IMG/VR virus record: IMGVR_UViG_3300035070_003434
Location: 1 to 26,843 of that record
Direction: 5' to 3' (one strand)
DNA: 26,843 nt
Source of the DNA: a virus
Below are positions 14,378-19,454 of this stretch, in pieces. The stretch's first letter is position 1; every line of letters starts with the position of its first letter. A program made the position numbers and the translations under genes. Below the pieces are notes generated by a model. It had not been told where the DNA came from. It did not search any database and worked only from the letters and a program-made list of their open reading frames with translations.

Positions 14378-14629
14378 TCACCATGGGCAGCGAGCACCGG
14401 CACCACACCGGCGGCTCGCGCGAGTCGTGGTGATACCGATGGCGAAGGCGGAAGCAAGCGGCGAATCGCGGGGCGGGCCAAGGTGGCTGGCCAGCTGCGG
14501 CCCCGTGATCGCCTTGTGGTGTTGCTGGCGCCGGCAGCTCTCGGCGCGGTGACCCGTGGAGCGGGTAGCGCGCATCTTGTAGCCGCAGCATCGGTGCAAC
14601 GCAACAGGTTGCGGTTCGCACGTTCGCAC
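14378..14629 (-). CDS. Small Cys/His-rich protein, start uncertain
   Basis: The frame ends TGA at 14378, four bases before the next GTG, consistent with the operon. The region HRCCGYKMRATRSTGHRAES followed by CRRQQHHKAITGPQLASHLG has strong third-position G/C and a Cys/His pattern of a zinc site. The last 30 codons are less convincing, and a second frame over the same bases (ending at 14296) also looks partly coding there, so a frameshift is possible. The GTG at 14629 would start inside the palindromic operator; TTG at 14599 or ATG at 14575 are alternatives. Confidence 0.42.
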   Translation of the reverse strand: MRTCEPQPVALHRCCGYKMRATRSTGHRAESCRRQQHHKAITGPQLASHLGPPRDSPLASAFAIGITTTRASRRCGAGARCPW

Positions 14630-14648
14630 GTGCGATCTAGTGCGAACC
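14613..14648. promoter_or_regulatory. Multi-half-site palindrome, candidate operator or iteron cluster
   Basis: Four related 8-mers are packed here on the plus strand: GTTCGCAC at 14614-14621 and 14622-14629, then the inverted forms GTGCGATC at 14630-14637 and GTGCGAAC at 14640-14647. The centre 14622-14637 is a near-perfect 16-bp palindrome and the outer pair extends it with a 2-base offset. This is the arrangement of a cooperative repressor operator or a small set of replication iterons. It lies at the head of the early operon, just past the end of the frame at 14648. Confidence 0.6.
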
Positions 14649-15010
14649 TAGTGCCTACCTGGTGCAGAACCGGCTGCAGATCGACGCTTGACACCGCCGC
14701 GCTGGGCCCGTAGGAACCGCGCTGCGAACGGCCAACGGGGGGGTAGGGGGGGTCTGGGTACGGCCTGGTCCTTCTGACGGTGGGAGTCCCGATGGATTCC
14801 TCTCTCAGAGTCTGACGCGTGCGTGCGCGGGCGCGGGGGAACTGTTCGGCGTTGTGGTGCGATTTTATTCCCACAATTATTCGCCGCGACCAGCTCGCGC
14901 TTCAGGCGTGCGACATCGGCTTGCAGCGCCTTCGGGTCCTCGGCCTTCGCCTGGTGGTTCGCCGTGGGCGCCAAGTGGGCGCCAGTGGTGTGGCGTGCGC
15001 CACCAGCCAT
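14648..15010 (-). CDS. Possible small coiled-coil protein, C-terminal half doubtful (120 aa)
   Basis: ATG at 15010 with GGGGAG about 11-15 bases upstream. The first 48 codons have strong third-position G/C and read MAGGARHTTGAHLAP ... KALQADVARLKRELVAANN, a plausible disordered N-terminus plus a coiled coil. From about codon 49, at the AT-rich patch near 14855-14880, codon bias disappears and the rest is basic and Pro-rich (APQRRTVPPRPRTHASDS), crossing the G-run tract before TAG at 14648. Either the gene was truncated or extended by a frameshift near 14870, or only the first part is real. Confidence 0.42.
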   Translation of the reverse strand: MAGGARHTTGAHLAPTANHQAKAEDPKALQADVARLKRELVAANNCGNKIAPQRRTVPPRPRTHASDSERGIHRDSHRQKDQAVPRPPLPPRWPFAARFLRAQRGGVKRRSAAGSAPGRH

Positions 15011-15235
15011 GCCTGGTTTCGCTCCCCGAAATGAGGGCGCCCCAGGACGCCCCAGGATCGCCTGGAAGCCACCCCCTACCGTTGGTCGGGCGGGGCGGCG
15101 ATGTCGCGGCAGGCGCGGTGCCAGCGGTGCGGATCAGCCAGCCGGTGGCGGCTCTGCACCGCCGTGATGCGGGGGAAGGGTTGCCCCGCTCGCCGTCTAC
15201 GGGCCACGGCGGGGCGCGTGGTGCCAACACTGCAC
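14649..15235. other. Gene-poor control region between the two operons
   Basis: This is the longest stretch without a well-supported gene. It holds the doubtful frames 14648-15010 and 15076-15207, an AT-rich patch (14855-14885), a plus-strand G-run cluster (runs of 7, 7 and 3 G at 14737-14743, 14746-14752 and 14756-14758) and a weak plus-strand TTGACA-17-TAGGAA pair (14688-14716). It is bounded by the tRNA-end-like sequence on one side and the palindrome on the other. Together these suggest a control, attachment or origin region, but no single element is proven. Confidence 0.4.
15076..15207 (-). CDS. Possible tiny protein (43 aa), weak support
   Basis: GTG at 15207 to TAG at 15076. The codons have high third-position G/C and the product (MARRRAGQPFPRITAVQSRH, then RLADPHRWHRACRDIAAPPD) is basic with a Trp-His patch. 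There is no clear Shine-Dalgarno and it stands alone between the tRNA-end-like sequence and the next ATG. In DNA this GC-rich, a short open frame can be chance. Confidence 0.25.
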   Translation of the reverse strand: MARRRRAGQPFPRITAVQSRHRLADPHRWHRACRDIAAPPDQR

Positions 15236-15296
15236 TGGTGGACCGCGAGGGAATCGAACCCTCCGCATGCTGGGCCCGACGTGCGGGGTTCCAGCA
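15236..15296 (-). other. tRNA 3'-end-like sequence, candidate attachment-site core or degenerate tRNA
   Basis: On the minus strand, bases 15263-15236 read as a perfect tRNA T-arm (GAGGG-TTCGATT-CCCTC), a 7-base acceptor strand (GCGGTCC), discriminator A and encoded CCA. Upstream, TGCTGG (15296-15291) pairs with CCAGCA (15273-15268) in the place of an anticodon stem, but the loop is 17 bases, not 7. No GGACCGC 5' acceptor strand or D-arm lies within 96 bases, so a complete tRNA cannot be folded. Temperate phages often carry a tRNA 3' end as the attP core, which would fit. A decayed phage tRNA is the alternative. Confidence 0.6.
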
Positions 15297-15331
15297 GGCG
15301 ACGCCGTGTGCAGCCCGTGCGGCAGCGAAGG

Positions 15332-15574
15332 CTACTGCCGCGGTGCCCGACGCACCACGACGTTGTCCCACGGCTCGGGGTGCCGCACCCACGGCGGCGC
15401 GCACTCGCGGTCGACAGCGGCCTGCAGAATCGCGCTCACATCGAACGCCGGGGTCGGGGTTGTACTCGACCGGCCTGGCCTGCTCCGGCGCGCCGCAGCG
15501 GTAGCGGCGGCCGTCGCGCGTGACGTGGAAGCCTTCGACCAGCGGCATGCGGCCTTGGCGGCAGTAGGCGTCAT
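15332..15574 (-). pseudogene. Small cysteine-containing gene broken by one or two frameshifts
   Basis: ATG at 15574 overlaps the upstream TGA (ATGA), and that frame stops at TAG 15334-15332. Its last third reads like a real protein (FDVSAILQAAVDRECAPPWV, then RHPEPWDNVVV). The middle codes convincingly in another frame (DAYCRQGRMPLVEGFHVTRD, then GRRYRCGAPEQARPVEYNPD), with GC-rich third positions and two cysteines. One extra base after the ATG and one base fewer in the GG near 15446-15447 would join all parts into one frame. An internal ATG at 15548 would remove the need for the first change. It is either a decayed gene or carries sequence errors. Confidence 0.55.
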
Positions 15575-15906
15575 GGTTTGGCCTCCGGGGTCTGTTTGGC
15601 GACCCCCTTCGCCTCACGCCACTTCGCGTGCAGTCGGTTGAGCGCCGAGGCGAGGGCCTCATGGAGAAGTGCCACCTCGTCACAGTAGTCCTCCTCGGTC
15701 AAGGGTTCGCTCAGTCGCTCCCAACATTCGCCGCCCATGGCGTCGTGCGATAGCCATTCGACGCGGAACGAGTTGAACCCTTCCTCAGGCTCCTCTTGGA
15801 CCAGGCGAAGGTACCGATCCCCAATCTCCTGACCCTGCCAAAGAAGGCGCGGAAATACAGGTTCTCCGTCGTGCACCGGGATGAGGTCGACCCGTGGATC
15901 GCTCAT
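15571..15906 (-). CDS. Acidic small protein of unknown function (111 aa)
   Basis: ATG at 15906 overlaps the upstream TGA (ATGA). The protein begins MSDPRVDLIPVHDGEPVFPR and continues with aromatic, acidic stretches (EEPEEGFNSFRVEWLSHDAM). It then has a helical region (EDYCDEVALLHEALASALNR) and a basic, polar tail. No motif is recognised. It is co-transcribed with the HTH gene just upstream and could modulate it, but nothing in the sequence shows this. Confidence 0.8.
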   Translation of the reverse strand: MSDPRVDLIPVHDGEPVFPRLLWQGQEIGDRYLRLVQEEPEEGFNSFRVEWLSHDAMGGECWERLSEPLTEEDYCDEVALLHEALASALNRLHAKWREAKGVAKQTPEAKP

Positions 15907-16169
15907 GCGCGTACCTTCGCCTCGCGCCACAGCCGCAGCACTTCGGCCAGCTTCGGCGCTTGCGACCCGTCGACCGGCTTGCCCAGCGCGAAGGCGAGCT
16001 TGCGCAGCAGGTCGTTCGGCGGGCGCTTGTGCTGCAGCTCGAGGAGGTTCCACAGCGATTGCCGCGACACGCCGAGCACCGCCGCCAGTTCCTCGCGCGT
16101 GCCGGCGAACAGCCCGACGAGGTCTTCCCACGCGCGCGGCTTGGCCACCGCCTTCGGTGCGGCGCGCAT
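15903..16169 (-). CDS. Small helix-turn-helix DNA-binding protein (88 aa)
   Basis: ATG at 16169 overlaps the previous stop by one base (TGATG). Residues about 22-60 carry an HTH: FAGTREELAAVLGVSRQSLW followed by NLLELQHKRPPNDLLRKLAF, in the style of XRE/Fis-like bacterial domains where 'GVSRQSLW' is the turn and recognition helix. A stand-alone DNA-binding protein this short in a phage is usually a repressor or activator. Candidate targets in the window are the TTGAC-type promoter at 16453-16481 and the palindrome at 14613-14648, but no binding site can be assigned. Confidence 0.83.
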   Translation of the reverse strand: MRAAPKAVAKPRAWEDLVGLFAGTREELAAVLGVSRQSLWNLLELQHKRPPNDLLRKLAFALGKPVDGSQAPKLAEVLRLWREAKVRA

Positions 16170-16444
16170 CAGAACGCCCCCGCGACGGCGACGCCGATCG
16201 CAACGCCGATGGCGACGCCGATGGTGCCGACCAGCCACGCCGCGGCGCCGAACCCCTCGCGCTCGGCCTCGGCGTCGGTGTCGCCCTGGCCGCCGGCGAT
16301 CAGGGGCAGCAGGTCGCGGTGCACCGGGCGGCCGTGCACGACGCAACTCGGGCAGCGGTGCCGCACGCCGGATGCTCCGATGACCAGGCCGAACCCGCCG
16401 CAGCGGATACTGGGGAGTCTCTCACGTTCCGCTTGCTTGCTCAT
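16169..16444 (-). CDS. Small Cys-containing membrane protein, possibly leaderless (91 aa)
   Basis: ATG at 16444 lies only about 8 bases beyond the -10 element of the promoter at 16453-16481, so the mRNA would start at or just before the ATG and have no room for a Shine-Dalgarno. The N-terminal half has Cys15 and a CPSC pair (Cys31, Cys34), then a polar acidic stretch. Residues 66-91 form a Gly/Ala/Val membrane segment with a GVAIGVAIGVAVAG repeat. The cytoplasmic domain may bind zinc. Function is unknown. It heads the operon leading to the HTH gene. Confidence 0.78.
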   Translation of the reverse strand: MSKQAERERLPSIRCGGFGLVIGASGVRHRCPSCVVHGRPVHRDLLPLIAGGQGDTDAEAEREGFGAAAWLVGTIGVAIGVAIGVAVAGAF

Positions 16445-16452
16445 GCCCGGAA

Positions 16453-16481
16453 CGTCTACCGACCGTCCCCGGCCGTGTCAA
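16453..16481 (-). promoter_or_regulatory. Sigma70-like promoter for the 16.4-15.3 kb operon
   Basis: Minus strand: TTGACA at 16481-16476, exactly 17 bases, then TAGACG at 16458-16453. The -35 is a perfect consensus, the spacer is optimal and the -10 matches 3 of 6. A second TTGACG begins 11 bases upstream (16492-16487), one helical turn away, and may be an operator half-site or an alternative -35. It occupies the 56-base gap between 16501 and 16444, the only clear break in the gene string from 26.8 to 15.3 kb. Confidence 0.55.
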
Positions 16482-16500
16482 GCAAACGTCAAGGAATCCG

Positions 16501-16827
16501 CTACAGCCGTTGCCGTCGTCGGCGTTCGTCGCGCGCGCCACGCCAAGGGTCGTCGTCGTCGAGCCGCTGCCGCATCGCCCGGCGCGCCCGCATCGTCGCC
16601 AGATCCTGCGTGCCGCGCGCCTGCAGATCCTCGAGCAGCTGCAGCCTGGCGGCGACGGAGCGCGCCCCCATCGCCAGTTCGGGCGCGCTGCGGTCCAACG
16701 CACACGCGCACGCCGAGGCCTCGCGCGACAGCAGCCGCAGCGCCACGATCGCCACCAGCTCGGCCTGCTCCGGGTCAAGCCCGGCGACGCGCGCGAGCTC
16801 GGCAACGAACTCGGCGCGGCGGTTCAC
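16501..16827 (-). CDS. Small helical protein of unknown function (108 aa)
   Basis: GTG at 16827, six bases after the stop of the lipoprotein gene. The product is almost entirely helical: FVAELARVAGLDPEQAELVA, then IVALRLLSREASACACALDR and SVAARLQLLEDLQARGTQDL. It ends in a very basic, Arg-rich tail (RARRAMRQRLDDDDPWRGAR). No signal or membrane segment. It is the last gene of the tail/lysis operon before the promoter at 16453-16481. A DNA-binding or packaging accessory role is conceivable because of the tail, but is not supported by any motif. Confidence 0.78.
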   Translation of the reverse strand: MNRRAEFVAELARVAGLDPEQAELVAIVALRLLSREASACACALDRSAPELAMGARSVAARLQLLEDLQARGTQDLATMRARRAMRQRLDDDDPWRGARDERRRRQRL

Positions 16828-16833
16828 TGCGCG

Positions 16834-17202
16834 TCACACCTTCTCGACGAGCTTCTGCAACTCCGCGGTCTGCTCCGCCGTGCGCGGCGCGCCACGCTCC
16901 TTCTCCACCTTTCGGGCCGCGAAACCGACGGCGATCGGCACCCCGGTCAGAATCGAAGCGACCACGGAACCGCCAGCGATCAGCCAGTTGGCCCAGTCGT
17001 CGGCGGTGATGGTCGGCCGGTTGAGCGACTCGACGGCCGCATCGTACTGCGCCTGCGTGATGCGGCCGACGTTCAACTCGTTGAGCAGCGACTGCCGCGC
17101 AGCATCGCGCTGCGGCGACGTCAGGCCCATACCCTCGCACGCCGGCAGCAGCAGCAGGCCGAGACACATGGCGTACGTCACCAGCTTGTGGATGGTCTTC
17201 AT
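16834..17202 (-). CDS. Phage lipoprotein with additional membrane segment (122 aa)
   Basis: ATG at 17202 overlaps the upstream TGA (ATGA). The N-terminus MKTIHKLVTYAMCLGLLLLP leads to a lipobox (LLPAC, Cys22), so signal peptidase II processing and lipid attachment are expected. This implies a Gram-negative-type envelope or at least a lipoprotein-exporting host. A second hydrophobic span lies near residues 70-95 (WLIAGGSVVASILTGVPIAV), followed by a charged coiled tail ending LQKLVEKV. Lipoproteins next to a small membrane protein at the end of a tail operon can be spanin or lysis components, but the extra span is atypical and this is inference. Confidence 0.85.
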   Translation of the reverse strand: MKTIHKLVTYAMCLGLLLLPACEGMGLTSPQRDAARQSLLNELNVGRITQAQYDAAVESLNRPTITADDWANWLIAGGSVVASILTGVPIAVGFAARKVEKERGAPRTAEQTAELQKLVEKV

Positions 17203-17561
17203 GGGTGACGGATGCTACTCGCGATCTGCGCCAGGGTGGCAGTCAACTGCCCCAGATTGGCGAGGATCGCCTGGTGCGTCACCTTCTCCTCGCTCTCGAA
17301 CTCACGCCACTGGGCGATGGCTTCCTTCTGGTGCTGCACGCTTGCGACCAACGCGTCCACCAGACGGGATTCGCGCTCGCGCCGCGCCACGGCGTCGCGT
17401 TCGTCGCGCGCGTCTGTTGCCTCTTGGCGTTTCTGCGATCCGCGCACGAGCACGAGCAGCACGGGAGCCACCATGATGGCCAAGATGGCTCCAGCGAGCC
17501 CGGCGTCGGCGAGGTTGGTCAACGTCTTGTCCGCTGCTTCTTGGGTTACGTGTAGCGACAT
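17199..17561 (-). CDS. Membrane protein with coiled coil, holin-like candidate (120 aa)
   Basis: ATG at 17561 preferred; TTG at 17582 is in frame but has no Shine-Dalgarno. One strong hydrophobic segment near residues 22-43 (LAGAILAIMVAPVLLVLVRG) is followed by a long charged helix (SQKRQEATDARDERDAVARR ... QKEAIAQWREFESEEKVTHQ) and a weakly hydrophobic end. One membrane span plus a cytoplasmic coiled coil occurs in holin-associated and other phage membrane proteins. It immediately follows the fibre gene and precedes the lipoprotein with a 4-base overlap, so a lysis cassette is a reasonable hypothesis. Confidence 0.8.
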   Translation of the reverse strand: MSLHVTQEAADKTLTNLADAGLAGAILAIMVAPVLLVLVRGSQKRQEATDARDERDAVARRERESRLVDALVASVQHQKEAIAQWREFESEEKVTHQAILANLGQLTATLAQIASSIRHP

Positions 17562-17588
17562 CGTCAGTACGCTTGCGCCCAAAGTCGT

Positions 17589-18800
17589 TCAGCGGAACTC
17601 GACGTTGACGGAATAGAAGGTGACGCTGGTGGACCCGTTGCCGCCGTCGCCCGTGACCGCGATCATGCCGTCGATCTTGGCGCCCGACGCAATGTCGATC
17701 CAGCCGGAGTCGAGGTAGTTCGCGCCCGCACCGGTGCCGAGCGTGAGCACGACTTGTGCCGACGCGCCGAGCTGGGTCCAGGTCCCGACCGTGTTGTAGG
17801 TCGACGCGGCCTGTCCGTTCGTCGTGTACTTGGCGGTGAGGTGCACGGAACCGCTCGACGCGGCGCCGGCGTGGCACGCAGTGATGCGCGCCTGAGTCGC
17901 GCGAGTCCCGTCGTACGGACGGCAGGACCACGGAGCCGAGCCGAGGAACAGGGTCTCGGCCGACAGGACGGCCCAGTTGACCGTTGGACCGGCCCAGATC
18001 GCGTACACATGCGGCGATCGCACATCCGCGATTGCCCGCACATCCGATCCGCTGAGGTTGCTCGGAGCGCCAGCGCCAGATCCTTTCGGACGGCCCTTGA
18101 GCGTCCCGTCCTCCATGTTGGCCATCTTGGCCGACGTGATGGCCGCATTCGGGATCTTGGCGGTGATCACCCCATCGTCCTGCAACTGCGCCGACCCGAT
18201 CGTGTCGAGCACCGCGACTGCGCCAAGGCCCAATGCGGTGCGGGCCGCTGATGCGCTCGCCGCGTTCAGGAAGTTGGACCGCACCCACGCATCGAGCGCC
18301 GTCATAGAGAACGTGTCGACACCCGTCGCATAGACGATCTGGTTAGCCGCGGTCGTCAGCGCTGCCAATGCGGTCAACGTCGCGTCGAGCGGTTGCTTCC
18401 CGGCGAGCAGCGCCACCGTCAGTGCCGCGAGCGAATCGACCTCGACAGCGCGCACGAGTTCGTTCGTGCCGTTGGCCGCAGCAACTGCGCTGGTCGGAGC
18501 TAGCGTAGTGAACGCGCCCGCGGCCTCCAACGCATAGCCAGGGTGAGGATCGGCTTCTCCGTCGTGCGTCGCGATCGCTGCGTCGATCAGGTCGTTCGCC
18601 TCCGACTCGGTGATGCCACCACCGCCGGTGCCGCCGGTGTCGTCCACGAGCACTACGTCGGCCGCGTCTATCCGCACCACCTGCTCGCCGCGCTCACCAA
18701 TCGCGACGAGCACGGTGTCGCCGTCGATGCGGCGCACCTTGCCGGCGAGCACGTACACCTCGCCGGCTGCAATCGTGTGCCCGTTGCGATCGGTGGCCAT
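17589..18800 (-). CDS. Tail fibre protein (403 aa)
   Basis: ATG at 18800, 7 bases after the previous stop. Residues 1-55 form a small beta domain (HTIAAGEVYVLAGKVRRIDG), then a Gly-rich linker. Residues about 110-200 carry the widespread tail-fibre repeats LDATLTALAALTTAANQIVY, ATGVDTFSMTALDAWVRSNF and ASAARTALGLG. The last 150 residues are a beta-rich C-terminal head (GSVHLTAKYTTNGQAASTYN ... GDGGNGSTSVTFYSVNVEFR) that would contact the host. Fibres of this kind trimerise and determine adsorption. It follows the tip protein gene and a small accessory protein. Confidence 0.9.
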   Translation of the reverse strand: MATDRNGHTIAAGEVYVLAGKVRRIDGDTVLVAIGERGEQVVRIDAADVVLVDDTGGTGGGGITESEANDLIDAAIATHDGEADPHPGYALEAAGAFTTLAPTSAVAAANGTNELVRAVEVDSLAALTVALLAGKQPLDATLTALAALTTAANQIVYATGVDTFSMTALDAWVRSNFLNAASASAARTALGLGAVAVLDTIGSAQLQDDGVITAKIPNAAITSAKMANMEDGTLKGRPKGSGAGAPSNLSGSDVRAIADVRSPHVYAIWAGPTVNWAVLSAETLFLGSAPWSCRPYDGTRATQARITACHAGAASSGSVHLTAKYTTNGQAASTYNTVGTWTQLGASAQVVLTLGTGAGANYLDSGWIDIASGAKIDGMIAVTGDGGNGSTSVTFYSVNVEFR

Positions 18801-18807
18801 GGATCGG

Positions 18808-19440
18808 TCACTCCATCTCGACGCCGACCCGCAGCGTCGTCAGGTTGCCGATGCTGCCGACCTTCGTCAGCGTCAGTTCCAGCACGTCGCCGGCGGCAAC
18901 CGTCGCGTTCTGGTCTGGCGTCAGGAAGTAGGCTGCATTCGCCACCATCTCGGCTCCACCGCCGACGCCGCCGAGGCCGGTGAACGTGCCGACGGTGCCG
19001 CTGAACAGAGCGACCGGCGAACCGGGCGCCGACGCTGGGTACTTCGTCAGCACGAACTGCCACTCGTTGCCGCTGCTGCTCGTCGTTGCGGCGCCGCTCA
19101 GAACGGCCATGCGCTTGATCGTCCCCGCTCGCGGCACGATGGCGAGCTTGTCCGTCTTGCTCGCGCTTACCGTCGCCGCGGCCCAGCCTTCGACCGGCAG
19201 CTGCAGCACAGAGTCGGTTGCAAGCGGAGCGACCTTCAGCCAGGCGGTGTCGCCGGCGTTGCGGATCTTCAGCCACCCACTCGTCGTATCCGCCCACAGC
19301 ATGTACGGCGTTGTCGCAGCAGGTGCCGATGAGCCGCTGTGGCAGGATCGGAGCGCCAGCAGCGCGTTCGGAATCGTCGTCATCAGCGCGAAGTTCGCAT
19401 ACTGCGTCGGCGAGATTGGAAGCGAGAAGTCTTGTGCCAT
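18808..19440 (-). CDS. Beta-rich tail tip or fibre accessory protein (210 aa)
   Basis: ATG at 19440, 14 bases after the tip protein stop. The N-terminus MAQDFSLPISPTQYANFALM is followed by a segment (TTPYMLWADTTSGWLKIRNA) that resembles the short fibre modules of the 'YxLWxDTTSGxLKxRN' type found in phage tail proteins. The rest is a beta sandwich (TIKRMAVLSGAATTSSSGNE ... AAGDVLELTLTKVGSIGNLT). It probably forms part of the distal fibre or tip. No enzymatic motif visible. Confidence 0.85.
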   Translation of the reverse strand: MAQDFSLPISPTQYANFALMTTIPNALLALRSCHSGSSAPAATTPYMLWADTTSGWLKIRNAGDTAWLKVAPLATDSVLQLPVEGWAAATVSASKTDKLAIVPRAGTIKRMAVLSGAATTSSSGNEWQFVLTKYPASAPGSPVALFSGTVGTFTGLGGVGGGAEMVANAAYFLTPDQNATVAAGDVLELTLTKVGSIGNLTTLRVGVEME

Positions 19441-19454
19441 CGTGGTTCCTGCGT

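Noticed and set aside
14688-14716. Plus-strand promoter TTGACA-17-TAGGAA
   Set aside because: The -10 is weak and no credible plus-strand gene follows; kept only as a note within the control region.
15236-15331. Complete tRNA gene
   Set aside because: No 5' acceptor strand complementary to GCGGTCC and no D-arm; the anticodon-position loop is 17 bases.
15236-15600. tmRNA (transfer-messenger RNA)
   Set aside because: The 3' end fits, but no tmRNA 5' end with a GGATTCGACGGG-like segment or tag reading frame exists within several hundred bases.
16834-17561. Rz/Rz1 spanin pair
   Set aside because: A membrane/coiled-coil protein and a lipoprotein are adjacent, but the genes are not nested, the lipoprotein is long and has a second membrane span, so the assignment is only a possibility.
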